This document shows, piece by piece, positions 35,802 to 44,686 of a stretch of 64,000 bases of DNA; the first letter of the stretch is position 1; the number at the start of each line of letters is the position of its first letter. Under the pieces are notes generated by a model. It ran no database searches. It was not told the origin of the DNA and worked only from the letters and a program-made list of their open reading frames with translations. This DNA is from Candidatus Minthosoma caballi (lineage in GTDB: Bacteria > Bacteroidota > Bacteroidia > Bacteroidales > Bacteroidaceae): positions 1 to 64,000 of the forward strand of contig JAGHVC010000109.1 in NCBI GenBank assembly GCA_018064505.1. Reading direction: 5' to 3'. The position numbers and the translations under genes were made by a program.

Positions 35802-37457
35802 CTATTTCATCAAGTACTTGTCGCCTGTGGCTTTGAGTATTTGCTGGCGATAGGCCTCAGGGTATCCTGGACGATTTGGAGCTTCGGCATAGCCGTAAGG
35901 GGTTTTGAGGAAGCGGTCTCTATCATCAGTTTTCTTCACAGCCATATCGTTGTGTTTGACAACTAAGAACTTGAAGAGTTCTGTCCATTTCTTCATCATC
36001 GAATCAGAAGCGACATTGCAGCAATACTCTGTTGCTTTCTTTATGGTTTCGTCTTTGCCGCTTGGTTGATAAATCTTTTCGATTAATATGTTAACATTGT
36101 CAGATTCGCTATCAACATAAATCTCCTCAATGTGTTTCCTGTAACGGAGCAGGTCAGGGAACATCTTGTCATAATAAGGATAAACCATGTTGCTGACTGT
36201 GTTCTGAAGCCAGAAAGCAGATTCCCAAGAGAATGTGACATCGTCTTGCACTCCTTCGATGCGCTGGAAGCACTTTGGCACTTCACTCACGCCACAATAG
36301 ATTGGTACGAATGGAGCCATGTTAGGGTCGTCGTTTGTGAACCACACGACACCACCAATGCAGTCAGGGTACTGTGAACGCATTTGGCCAATGAAGCAGA
36401 ATGATGTCTGCTGGGTGCTGATTGGACGCTCGTTGAAGCATTCTTTGCTGTCCACTTTGAAAGTGAGTGGAGTAGGTCGGTACGGCATATTGTATGGACC
36501 AGCACCCAACTCGTTCTGAATGTCGAATGGCGTGCCCTCGTAGTGATCGCGCATGCATCCCATCACATCTTCAAGAGTGACAGGCTTCTTTGGCTTCAAG
36601 TAGAGTGGCATCTCTCCATTGAGTTCGTTTCCCTTAGCATATTCAATGTATTTGTCCATGCCGTCGCAGAGACGGTTGAAGGCACTCCAAGCACGAGCTT
36701 CGCAGAAACGCACGGCACCGAAGTCGTTTGGCGCATAGGCATCGCGGAATGAAAAATCTGCATCATTCTTGCCAGTGAAGAATCCCTTGGCACGAGCAAA
36801 TTTAATAACATCTTTGGCATAGAGCACATTGTTCTTGTCCTTCAGGTTGAAGCGAGTGATGCGGCTTTGATTAGCATGGGCACATACACAGTCGTCGGGA
36901 ATGCGAATAGCCACCCAAACTGCGCCTTTCGATCCGGGGCCCTTGCCCATCATCTCCATGATCCATGCTTCGTTCTTGTCGCAGATGGAGAATGTCTCGC
37001 CCTCAGAGTAGTAGCCGTACTGAGCCACGAGTGAAGTCATGATTTCGATTGCATTGCGAGCAGAAATAGAGCGTTCGAGGGCAATGTAGATGAGTGAGCC
37101 GTAGTCGATGATGCCAGTTGAGTCGGCAAGCTCTTCGCGGCCCCCGAAGGTCGTCTCAGTAATGCTGACTTGATTCTCGTTCATCTGTCCCACAACATTG
37201 TAGGTGCGCTCTGCTTGCGGAATCTCCCCAAGGTATTTGTTTGTGTCCCAATCAAAGATCTTTCGCATCTCGCCTTTCTGGTGAGTGCTTCCAACATGAC
37301 GATAGAGGTTGCCGTACATGCCGTAGGAGTCGGCATTGTAGCTGACGAACACGCTGCCATCGGCGGACGCTTTCTTGCCTACGATAACATTGGTGCAAGC
37401 GAGGGATGATAAAAGGAAAAAGCTGAAAGCTGAAAGTGTAAGAAGTGTTCTTTTCAT
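35802..37457 (-). CDS. C69-family dipeptidase (N-terminal nucleophile hydrolase)
   Basis: The open frame extends 30 bases further upstream, but that part lies inside the nadC terminator, so the ATG at 37457 (MKRTLLTLSAFSFF) is the start (551 aa). After the signal, Cys21 in SSLACTNVIVGKKASADGS is positioned as the mature N-terminal nucleophile of PepD-type C69 dipeptidases. Conserved segments YNVVGQMNENQVSITETTFGG and GGVVWFTNDDPNMAPFVP follow. SLAC does not fit the lipobox well, so Ntn processing is preferred over lipidation. It is probably periplasmic peptide degradation. Confidence 0.87.
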   Translation of the reverse strand: MKRTLLTLSAFSFFLLSSLACTNVIVGKKASADGSVFVSYNADSYGMYGNLYRHVGSTHQKGEMRKIFDWDTNKYLGEIPQAERTYNVVGQMNENQVSITETTFGGREELADSTGIIDYGSLIYIALERSISARNAIEIMTSLVAQYGYYSEGETFSICDKNEAWIMEMMGKGPGSKGAVWVAIRIPDDCVCAHANQSRITRFNLKDKNNVLYAKDVIKFARAKGFFTGKNDADFSFRDAYAPNDFGAVRFCEARAWSAFNRLCDGMDKYIEYAKGNELNGEMPLYLKPKKPVTLEDVMGCMRDHYEGTPFDIQNELGAGPYNMPYRPTPLTFKVDSKECFNERPISTQQTSFCFIGQMRSQYPDCIGGVVWFTNDDPNMAPFVPIYCGVSEVPKCFQRIEGVQDDVTFSWESAFWLQNTVSNMVYPYYDKMFPDLLRYRKHIEEIYVDSESDNVNILIEKIYQPSGKDETIKKATEYCCNVASDSMMKKWTELFKFLVVKHNDMAVKKTDDRDRFLKTPYGYAEAPNRPGYPEAYRQQILKATGDKYLMK

Positions 37458-37459
37458 AA

Positions 37460-37485
37460 TAAAAAGCCCGACGGAACCGTCGGGC
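37460..37485 (-). terminator. intrinsic terminator after nadC
   Basis: GCCCGACGG and CCGTCGGGC (37466-37485) form a perfect 9-base stem with a 2-base spacer, followed on the minus strand by TTTTTATT. It separates nadC from the dipeptidase gene. Confidence 0.88.
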
Positions 37486-37499
37486 AAATAAGGTTTAAT

Positions 37500-38375
37500 T
37501 TATTTTATGACGAGTTTGTCGCTGCCTGCTGCTTTGAAGCTCATATCCAATCCTTTGACCGAGTGGGTGAGTGCTCCGAATGAGATGAAATCAACGCCAG
37601 CTTGGGCGTAAGGAATCATTGTGTCGAATGTGATGCCACCACTTGATTCCGTCTCTGCACGACCTGCCACGATTTCCACAGCCTTCTTTGTGTCGGCAGG
37701 AGTGAAGTTGTCAAACATGATGCGGTCGCAGCCCTCAGCGAGAGCTTCGTCGAGTTCTTTCCAATTGCGTACCTCGCACTCAATCTTGAGGTCTTTGCCA
37801 TTATCCTTGCAGTATTGCTTAGCACGGCTGATGGCATTGTGCACGCCTCCACAGAAGTCGATGTGGTTGTCTTTGAGAAGAATCATGTCGAAAAGTCCTA
37901 TGCGGTGATTCATGCCTCCGCCAATCTTTACAGCTTCTTTCTCAAGCATACGCATGCCAGGAGTAGTCTTGCGTGTGTCGAGCACACGAGTTTTGGTGCC
38001 AGCGTCGATGAGTGCTTGCTGATACTTGTTTGTCATGGTTGCAATGCCTGACATTCGCTGAAGGATGTTAAGCATGAGGCGCTCTGTCTGGAGAAGGCTC
38101 TGCTCTTTGCCCTTGACAGACATTACGATGTCGCCAGGCTTGACATGTGCCCCATCTTCAATGTACACTTCCACCTCCATGGTAGGATCAAAACGGTGGA
38201 ATACTTGCTTTGCAATCTCAACTCCTGCAAAGATGCCTTCCTCTTTAATGAGGAGTTTGCTCTCGCCATACTGGTCGGCAGGGATGCAACAAAGGGTTGT
38301 GTGATCGCCATCGCCGATGTCTTCTGCAAAAGCGAGGTCGATGAGCTTGTCGTTGAGTTCTTCTACTGATAACAT
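37500..38375 (-). CDS. nadC: nicotinate-nucleotide pyrophosphorylase (carboxylating)
   Basis: The 291-residue quinolinate phosphoribosyltransferase has AEDIGDGDHTT at the N-terminus, RMSGIAT, LDTRKTTPGMRMLEKEAVKIGGGMNHRIGLFDMILLKDNH and the late SSGGI and GVDFISFGALTHS segments, all typical of NadC. It converts quinolinate and PRPP to nicotinate mononucleotide in de novo NAD synthesis. nadA and nadB are not adjacent. Its terminator follows directly. Confidence 0.95.
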   Translation of the reverse strand: MLSVEELNDKLIDLAFAEDIGDGDHTTLCCIPADQYGESKLLIKEEGIFAGVEIAKQVFHRFDPTMEVEVYIEDGAHVKPGDIVMSVKGKEQSLLQTERLMLNILQRMSGIATMTNKYQQALIDAGTKTRVLDTRKTTPGMRMLEKEAVKIGGGMNHRIGLFDMILLKDNHIDFCGGVHNAISRAKQYCKDNGKDLKIECEVRNWKELDEALAEGCDRIMFDNFTPADTKKAVEIVAGRAETESSGGITFDTMIPYAQAGVDFISFGALTHSVKGLDMSFKAAGSDKLVIK

Positions 38376-38428
38376 ATTTTATTGTTTTATAGAGGATTCG
38401 TTAGTTCTGTAAATCGATGTTTTTTCTT

Positions 38429-38911
38429 TTAGAAATACCATGCAAGGCCAATCTTGATGCCTGTCTTGCTCTTGTCGCTGAAGTTTGAAAGGCTCATGTC
38501 GTAATAAACGCTTGGCTCTACTGTGAGGTGCTCATTGAGGAAGAAGCAATATCCAACCTCTGGAGTGAGCTGAAGGTCGTTGAAGTTTGGCGCTTCGTGC
38601 ACATATTTTGCTCCACCCTGAAGGAATAGGCCGTTCTGCTGAATGAGATAGCGGCACTTCAAGCCAGCATAAAGCTGACGCATATCTTTGTGAGTGTAGT
38701 CGAAACCAACCTCAGCAATTGCCATCCATGCATCTTCAAACATGTAGCCTGCATTTACGCCTGCTCCGAGCGAAAACTTGCTGTTTTTGCTGTATGACAA
38801 GCCACCACTGTTAGTTGTTGCCCCAAGGTACATTTTCCCCTTCTCAAACTGTGCTGATGCGCTGCCGATGCCGAGGACAGCCAAAAGCAATGTGAAAATA
38901 ATCTTCTTCAT
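38429..38911 (-). CDS. small outer-membrane beta-barrel protein
   Basis: Starting at the second Met (MKKIIFTLLLAVLGIGSASAQ, a clean signal; an earlier ATG two codons upstream is possible), the 160-residue product has alternating amphipathic strands (GAGVNAGYMFEDAWMAIAEVGFDYTH...). It ends LAWYF, with the terminal aromatic typical of barrels inserted by the BAM complex. Its length fits an 8-stranded OmpW/Opa-like barrel. The function is unknown. It follows the 64-residue membrane protein gene by 13 bases. Confidence 0.78.
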   Translation of the reverse strand: MKKIIFTLLLAVLGIGSASAQFEKGKMYLGATTNSGGLSYSKNSKFSLGAGVNAGYMFEDAWMAIAEVGFDYTHKDMRQLYAGLKCRYLIQQNGLFLQGGAKYVHEAPNFNDLQLTPEVGYCFFLNEHLTVEPSVYYDMSLSNFSDKSKTGIKIGLAWYF

Positions 38912-38924
38912 AATCATATTATTT

Positions 38925-39119
38925 TTATAAATTGTTTTCTCGTTCTTCTTTAAGTTGCGCTTTTTTGTATAGCGCCCATCCTAATGCTGCGCAAATAAGT
39001 GCGTAAATGCCGAGGTTGGGCAAGTTGTGAATCCATGCATTCCACTCAATTCCGTAGTAGATGTAGAAAGCTATGCCTGCACAGAAGAATGCTATGGGCA
39101 TCCAAATGTATTTGTTCAT
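38925..39119 (-). CDS. small two-helix membrane protein (64 aa)
   Basis: MNKYIWMPIAFFCAGIAFYIYYG forms one membrane helix and GIYALICAALGWALYKK another, with a charged KKAQLKEERENN tail predicted on the cytoplasmic side. It lies 23 bases after cstA and 13 before the beta-barrel gene on the same strand. The position supports a real gene in a cstA operon. I do not recognise a family. Confidence 0.6.
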   Translation of the reverse strand: MNKYIWMPIAFFCAGIAFYIYYGIEWNAWIHNLPNLGIYALICAALGWALYKKAQLKEERENNL

Positions 39120-39142
39120 TTGCGTGAATTAGTTTTTTGTTT

Positions 39143-40651
39143 TCAAATCTTGCGTGTCTGTTGTTTTTGCCACATGATAAACCACACGAGTCCTGCAAGT
39201 GTCACTGCACCGCCTACTGAATATGCTACAGCATGGGTGAATTGGAAGCCCTCGGGAGCGATGAGTATGTAGGTTGAGCACACAAGAGTCATCCACAATG
39301 CTGGAATGAGCGAAATTAGGTATGCGTATTTGAGTTTCTTACCCTGCAATGAGCGTTTAGTGAGCCACACGGTGATAGTCCAAAGAGTGAAGACAGAGAG
39401 CGTCTGGTTAAACCAAGCAAAGTAGCGCCATAGCACATCGAACTTGACGAACATGAGTACGCCGCTGATGATGAAGATAGGCACAGAGAGCACAAGGCGC
39501 TTGTAGATTTTATTCTGCTTGTAGTGCATGAAGTCGGCTGCAATGAGTCGTGCACAACGGAAAGCTGTGTCGCCTGAAGTGATAGGTGCTGCTACCACTC
39601 CAAGCACAGCAAGGATGGCTCCTACTGTGCCAAGCCAACTCTGGCAGATACTGTTTACGAGCACTGCAGGATTTGGATTGCTTGCTCCGCCGTTGGTCAT
39701 AATTGCCCACAGCTTTGCGTATGGTGCTGTGTTTTCATTGTCCATGCCGAAGATGCTAACATCGAATGAGTCGGCAAACTTTATTGTTGCTGCAGCCCAG
39801 ATGAGGGCCACTATACCTTCTGTTATCATTGCTCCGTAAAACACAGGACGGCCATACTTCTCGTTCTTCATGCAACGAGCCATCATAGGGCTCTGAGTGG
39901 CATGGAAACCGCTCACTGCTCCGCACGCAATTGTGATGCAGATGCCAGGGAAGAGAGGTATTGTGCTTGCAGGATGATGGTTGGTGAACGCTTCGGTAAT
40001 CTCTGGCATTGTGCCTTCGTTGGTGAAGATGCCGATGCCTACGCCTAATGCCATGATGAGTAGCGCAACTCCAAAGATTGGATAGACCTTGCCTATCAGT
40101 TTGTCGATAGGAAGCAGAGTGGCTAGGATGTAGTATGCAAAGATAATGATTATCCATACGAGGTTCTGTGAGAAGAATCCTTCACCGCCTACAAGGTTTG
40201 CAAGCAATCCTGCAGGGGTAGTGGCAAAGACCGCTCCGACAAGAATCATCAGTACGAGAGAGAGGATGCGCATTGCCAATCGAGCGCCACCGCCAAGCTC
40301 ATCACCAACAATTTCAGGAAGGCTGGCTCCATTCTTGCGAATGCTTATCATGCCCGACATGTAGTCGTGGACAGCTCCGCCAAGTATGCATCCGAGAACA
40401 ATCCAGAAGTATGCTGCTGGGCCGAAAAGTATGCCCTGAATGGCTCCGAAGATAGGTCCGGTGCCTGCAATGTTCAGAAATTGTATGAGAAAAACCTTCC
40501 AAGTTGGCATTGGCATATAGTCAACTCCATCTTGGCTGGAATAGCAGGGAGTTTCCCTCTTTGGGTCAGCTCCGAAAACCTTATCTACCATTGCTCCGTA
40601 TAGTACATAACCTAATATTAGGAGCAAGAGAGACACGATAAATGTAACCAT
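39143..40651 (-). CDS. cstA: CstA-family carbon starvation/peptide or pyruvate transporter, short form
   Basis: The 502-residue integral membrane protein has about 13 helices. It contains the CstA hallmarks GTGPIFGAIQGILFGPAAYFWIVLG, HDYMSGM, ATQSPMMARC and SGDTAFRCARLIAADF. Escherichia CstA is about 700 residues; this is the shorter version seen in Bacteroidetes, lacking the C-terminal extension. Family members transport pyruvate or peptides during carbon limitation. Its promoter overlaps the divergent promoter of the GHL10 gene. Confidence 0.88.
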   Translation of the reverse strand: MVTFIVSLLLLILGYVLYGAMVDKVFGADPKRETPCYSSQDGVDYMPMPTWKVFLIQFLNIAGTGPIFGAIQGILFGPAAYFWIVLGCILGGAVHDYMSGMISIRKNGASLPEIVGDELGGGARLAMRILSLVLMILVGAVFATTPAGLLANLVGGEGFFSQNLVWIIIIFAYYILATLLPIDKLIGKVYPIFGVALLIMALGVGIGIFTNEGTMPEITEAFTNHHPASTIPLFPGICITIACGAVSGFHATQSPMMARCMKNEKYGRPVFYGAMITEGIVALIWAAATIKFADSFDVSIFGMDNENTAPYAKLWAIMTNGGASNPNPAVLVNSICQSWLGTVGAILAVLGVVAAPITSGDTAFRCARLIAADFMHYKQNKIYKRLVLSVPIFIISGVLMFVKFDVLWRYFAWFNQTLSVFTLWTITVWLTKRSLQGKKLKYAYLISLIPALWMTLVCSTYILIAPEGFQFTHAVAYSVGGAVTLAGLVWFIMWQKQQTRKI

Positions 40652-40678
40652 TTTTGCTTTAATTTTCGAAAATCGTCA

Positions 40679-40710
40679 CAAAAGTAGTAATAATTCATTA
40701 CCTTTGCAAA
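40679..40710 (-). promoter_or_regulatory. promoter of cstA
   Basis: On the minus strand TTTG (40710-40707), 20 bases, then TACTTTTG (40686-40679), an excellent match. Its spacer contains the -7 box of the divergent gene. Confidence 0.7.
40699..40706 (+). promoter_or_regulatory. -7 element of the GHL10 gene
   Basis: TACCTTTG fits TAnnTTTG and lies 20 bases before ATG 40726. It directly touches the -33 box of cstA on the other strand, so the two promoters cannot easily be occupied together. Confidence 0.6.
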
Positions 40711-40725
40711 AAATTAAGTTTGATA

Positions 40726-42306
40726 ATGAGATATATTTGTATATTATGTGCTTTATTAGCATTTTTTAGCACGAACTCAATTGCTACGAAAGCGCAAAAC
40801 ATGATTTATGAACAAGAACATCCATTGAGAGAGGTGCGTGCTGTGTGGCTCACAACGCTGATGGGACTTGACTGGCCAAGGACAATGGCAAAAAATCAGG
40901 CATCGACAGAGAGGCAGAAAGAAGAGCTTTGCAGATTGCTTGACAAGTATAAGAAAGCTAATATAAACACCGTAATATTTCAAACTCGAGTGAGAGGCTC
41001 TGTGGTTTATCCATCCAAGATTGAACCATGGTATGAGGGACTCACGGGGCAAGCAGGCAAGAATCCGGGATATGATCCTTTGGCTTTTTGCATTGAGGAG
41101 TGCCACAAGAGAGGTATGGAGCTTCATGCGTGGGTAGTGGCTTTCCCGCTTGGCAAGAATCAGAAAGCGTATGGAGCAGCTTCTATTACCAAGAAGCATC
41201 CAGAACTTTGCCGTACTGCTGGCGGCGAAACATTCATGATAATGGGAAAGCCTGCTACTGCTGAATACATTGCTGATATTTGTAAGGAAATAGTTGTAAA
41301 TTACGATGTTGACGGCATTTCGTTCGACTACATTCGCTACCCAGAGTCGCTGTATAAATATTCTGATGACGATTGCTATCCTAAAGGATGTGGATTGAGT
41401 AAGGCTGACTGGAGAAGGGAGAACATCACGAGGGTGGTGAAGCGTGTGCACGACACCGTTAAACCAATAAAGCCTTGGGTAAAACTGAGCAGCTCTCCAA
41501 TTGGCAAGTATCGTGATTTGGCTCGTTACAGTGCAAAGGGATGGAACTGCTTTGACGCTGTGTATCAAGATCCTCAGATGTGGCTTAAAGAGAATTTGCA
41601 GGATTTACTTTTTCCAATGATGTATTTCAAGGGTGACCATTTCTATCCATTTATGTTCAACTGGCGAGAGAATTCTTATGGTCATCCAGTAGTGCCAGGA
41701 TTGGGGATTTATTTTCTCGATCCAAGCGAGGGCAACTGGGTGCTTAACGATGTGAGAGCAGAGATGCACACTATACGCAATTCTAACATTGGTGGTATAG
41801 CCTTTTATCGTGGTGACTTTCTTACTCGCAATTGCAAAGGCATCTATGATGTGACATGCAACGAGTTTTTCCCTTATCCAGCATTAACTACGAGAATGAC
41901 TTGGATGGGAGACACCGTGGCTCCTTCTGCACCGAAGAGCATTTCGTATGATAATGGCAAAATCATGTGGCCAGCTGTAGTTTCAAACAAACAGGTTCTG
42001 TACAATATTTATGGTTCAAATGTGTATCCTGTTGATGCATCGAAAGCAGAGAATCTTCTTGCTGTGAATGTGAGGGATAACAGCTACGAACTTCATGGGA
42101 GATCTTTGAAGTGCAGGTATTTAGCAGTGACTTCGATAGATAGGTTTGGCAATGAGAGTGCAGCAACTCAGGAGGTGAAAGTAGCTGTTGAGCTTCCTAA
42201 GGAAATAAATGTTTCGCGTCTTATCAATCCAGACCTCAAAGGCTCAAAGAAAACATCATCTTCGAGTGGAAAGAGTAAGAAGTCATCAAAAAAGAAAAAG
42301 AAGTAA
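40726..42306 (+). CDS. secreted GHL10/DUF187-family glycosyl hydrolase-like protein
   Basis: The frame can be opened at a TTG at 40720, but the ATG at 40726 is better (526 aa). After a signal peptide (about 1-24) comes the family-10-like TIM barrel: REVRAVWLTTLMGLDWP, FQTRVRGSVVYPSKIEPW, HAWVVAFP, DGISFDYIRYP (acidic residues of the active-site strand) and GGIAFYRGDF. A fibronectin-like domain (about 400-495) and a Ser/Lys-rich tail (about 505-526) follow. Relatives are proposed to act on peptidoglycan or glycans; the substrate is unknown. It converges on the methyltransferase gene with only 2 bases between the stop codons. Confidence 0.82.
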   Translation: MRYICILCALLAFFSTNSIATKAQNMIYEQEHPLREVRAVWLTTLMGLDWPRTMAKNQASTERQKEELCRLLDKYKKANINTVIFQTRVRGSVVYPSKIEPWYEGLTGQAGKNPGYDPLAFCIEECHKRGMELHAWVVAFPLGKNQKAYGAASITKKHPELCRTAGGETFMIMGKPATAEYIADICKEIVVNYDVDGISFDYIRYPESLYKYSDDDCYPKGCGLSKADWRRENITRVVKRVHDTVKPIKPWVKLSSSPIGKYRDLARYSAKGWNCFDAVYQDPQMWLKENLQDLLFPMMYFKGDHFYPFMFNWRENSYGHPVVPGLGIYFLDPSEGNWVLNDVRAEMHTIRNSNIGGIAFYRGDFLTRNCKGIYDVTCNEFFPYPALTTRMTWMGDTVAPSAPKSISYDNGKIMWPAVVSNKQVLYNIYGSNVYPVDASKAENLLAVNVRDNSYELHGRSLKCRYLAVTSIDRFGNESAATQEVKVAVELPKEINVSRLINPDLKGSKKTSSSSGKSKKSSKKKKK

Positions 42307-42308
42307 GA

Positions 42309-43334
42309 CTACTTGTTTTTTCCATACACATATAGCATCTTTTTGATTTGCAGAGCTAAATGATAGGCAAGCTCTACGGGTACAGCATTTCCTACCATTT
42401 TGTATCCGTACAGCAAGTCTCTATATGCAAACCTGAAAGAATCGGGGAATGTTTGCAATCTAGCACATTCCCTCACGGTGAGTCTTCTGTATAGGTGCTC
42501 ATAGCCTGGGGCGAAAATCCATTTGTTCAATCCTCCTCTCAATTGAGGTTTCATATCCACTGCTACCATTTTTGGAGCTTGTGGATGCAGTTGTGTTTGC
42601 CTTCCAGATGCTTGTATGCAGAAAGCCGGCTCATCCCAGTTGTGCACCCTGTTTCCTGCCATGTAAACAGGGGAGTAATCGCCAACGAAGTATTCGTGAT
42701 TTGGAATGATGCACTCTCGACCGTTTGTTCTGTTGCCTTTCAATGCTGGCATTGCCGAGTCTTGTAAATCAAATATTCCGTCTCGTAGAGTTGGCTTATA
42801 CTTCAGTGGGGCAGGGAAGTGAAAAGTGGCTTCCAAGTCTTTCCTCAATCCTACATAAAAGCATCTCATTCTTTTTTGAGGGACACCGTAATCATTGGCA
42901 TCAAGCAGTTGCAGGGATACATTATATCCCACATTTTCAAATTCTTGCAAAAACTCCTTGACAGCTTCACTATGTGGCTGAGAGAGCATGCCTTTCACAT
43001 TCTCTGCAATGAAGAATAGTGGCTTTTTGGCTTTTAGAATTCGAATGTATTCATAAAACAATTGCCCCCTAGCATCATCTATTCCTCGCCTTGCTCCAGC
43101 TTTGCTCCATGACTGACAAGGAGGTCCTCCAATGATTCCCACCACATCGTCGGGAAATTCACAGGCATCAATATCGCGAATATCTTTTTCTATCAGCTTC
43201 ACATCGGGGAAGTTTGCATGGTAAGTTGGTAGCGTATGAGTGTCAATCTCATTCGCCACGACAATCTTGAATCCCGCTTTCTGAAAACCGAGATCCATGC
43301 CACCAACACCCGAGAAAAGACTGATAATATTCAT
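42309..43334 (-). CDS. DNA cytosine-C5 methyltransferase, M.HaeIII-like
   Basis: The 341-residue protein has motif [17 protein letters not shown], motif [11 protein letters not shown] (nucleophile C73), motif VI AENVKGM (about 109-115), [14 protein letters not shown] and [11 protein letters not shown]. The target-recognition region ([40 protein letters not shown]) closely recalls M.HaeIII as I remember it, so GGCC or a related target is a reasonable prediction. No restriction endonuclease gene is adjacent. Its ATG overlaps the TGA of the second methyltransferase by 4 bases, implying translational coupling. Confidence 0.9.
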   Translation of the reverse strand: MNIISLFSGVGGMDLGFQKAGFKIVVANEIDTHTLPTYHANFPDVKLIEKDIRDIDACEFPDDVVGIIGGPPCQSWSKAGARRGIDDARGQLFYEYIRILKAKKPLFFIAENVKGMLSQPHSEAVKEFLQEFENVGYNVSLQLLDANDYGVPQKRMRCFYVGLRKDLEATFHFPAPLKYKPTLRDGIFDLQDSAMPALKGNRTNGRECIIPNHEYFVGDYSPVYMAGNRVHNWDEPAFCIQASGRQTQLHPQAPKMVAVDMKPQLRGGLNKWIFAPGYEHLYRRLTVRECARLQTFPDSFRFAYRDLLYGYKMVGNAVPVELAYHLALQIKKMLYVYGKNK

Positions 43335-44686
43335 TTTATCAACCTCCTTGCAATCATCTCTACGACATCCACATTTACAGCATTGCCCAATGCTTTGAAT
43401 TTCTGCAATCTGCTCAAGCCTGTGTATTGCAACTCCTCCATGGATTGAATCCTTGCAGCTTCATTATGAGAAATATACCGTCCCCAGCGGAAATCCTCTG
43501 CGGTGTATGGCTTGCCTTTTTTATCGACAGCTCCTCCAGGATGGAACGGCACCCAAGGCAAGATAGGAGTGGCAGTTGTGCAAAGCGTGATTGTAGGAAT
43601 GAAATTCATTGAACGAATACGAATGCCTGAAGGTCGGAGCTGAATCACATGATTCTTGAAATTCCAATCTTGATTTGTACTCCATTCCAACATACATTGA
43701 GTGCGTGGGAAAGTCTTTATTTTCTTCAACCAAGGGTCAATCCAATCTTTATGACGCTGATAAAGATCGCGATTCTGCCTGATTAGCACTTTCTTGAATT
43801 CTGGATAAGTTTCCTCGTATTTCGTCTTCTGCATGTAGAAAGGCAAGTCGGCTATTAGTTCCTCCATTGTCTCTCCCTCAAGCAGTTTTCCGTATGCGCC
43901 GTGGTGGCCTCTCAATCTTTCTACTGTTTGAAATGCTGGTGGAGTATCTTCAAATTCATAGTCGGCACCAAACTCCATTGTGAATATGCAATGGCTTGGC
44001 ATGTATCCATCTCTTTTTGTTACATTATAAACAAATTCCTGCCAAGCATCAAATACGGGGTGCAAAGCTCGTCTCACAGGTTGCACGCCATCGTTGTCAG
44101 TTTCATCTACAATGGTTCTAACATCACTAATCGGAGGATCGTTTGGCTGTGGAAAGTGAAACTTTCTCAATCCGCTATTGCCATTTTCGTCTCTTCTCAT
44201 ACCCACAATGTAGAATCGTGGTCTGTGCTGTGGGATTTCAAATTCGTGAGGAGAAAACACCCTGCCATCAATATCATAGCCGAGAGCATCGAGCTTTTCT
44301 TGAATAATCTTCCATGTTCTGCCATCATCATGTCCCGGCAATGCGGATACATTCTCAAGGAACAAATATTTAGGATGATGAACAGTCAATATCCGGCAAA
44401 TCTCATTAAACATGTTACCCCGCCCTTGCTCATCTTCAAATCCCTGCTTCTTTCCTGAGAACGAGAAAGGCTGACAAGGGAAACCGCCGCACAGTATATC
44501 ATGCTCAGGTATCTCTTTAGCTTCAATTTGCGTAATATCCCCCTTTATTGGCACACCAGGGAAATTAGCTTTATATAGTTTTTGCAGTTTTGGCTTTATC
44601 TCACACGCAAACACACACTCATGCCCTAAGCGTGAGAGAGCAAGGTGGAAACCACCTAAACCAGCGAACAAATCTACAAATCTCAT
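43331..44686 (-). CDS. second DNA cytosine-C5 methyltransferase
   Basis: The 451-residue protein has motif [17 protein letters not shown], motif [14 protein letters not shown] (nucleophile C71), motif [32 protein letters not shown] and a C-terminal [17 protein letters not shown] (motif X). The stretch from about 190 to 400 is a long target-recognition domain that I cannot assign to a specificity. It differs clearly from the M.HaeIII-like neighbour. Its ATG overlaps the TGA of the upstream symporter gene by 4 bases and its own stop overlaps the next ATG, so it is embedded in the cbiB-symporter transcript. Confidence 0.9.
   Translation of the reverse strand: MRFVDLFAGLGGFHLALSRLGHECVFACEIKPKLQKLYKANFPGVPIKGDITQIEAKEIPEHDILCGGFPCQPFSFSGKKQGFEDEQGRGNMFNEICRILTVHHPKYLFLENVSALPGHDDGRTWKIIQEKLDALGYDIDGRVFSPHEFEIPQHRPRFYIVGMRRDENGNSGLRKFHFPQPNDPPISDVRTIVDETDNDGVQPVRRALHPVFDAWQEFVYNVTKRDGYMPSHCIFTMEFGADYEFEDTPPAFQTVERLRGHHGAYGKLLEGETMEELIADLPFYMQKTKYEETYPEFKKVLIRQNRDLYQRHKDWIDPWLKKIKTFPRTQCMLEWSTNQDWNFKNHVIQLRPSGIRIRSMNFIPTITLCTTATPILPWVPFHPGGAVDKKGKPYTAEDFRWGRYISHNEAARIQSMEELQYTGLSRLQKFKALGNAVNVDVVEMIARRLIK

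Noticed and set aside
37458-37487. Ten-residue N-terminal extension of the C69 dipeptidase
   Set aside because: The extension lies in the nadC terminator hairpin; the signal peptide begins at the ATG at 37457.
42309-44686. Complete restriction-modification system
   Set aside because: Both genes are methyltransferases with motif IV PCQ; neighbours are a symporter, cbiB and a glycosyl hydrolase, so no nuclease is present in the window.
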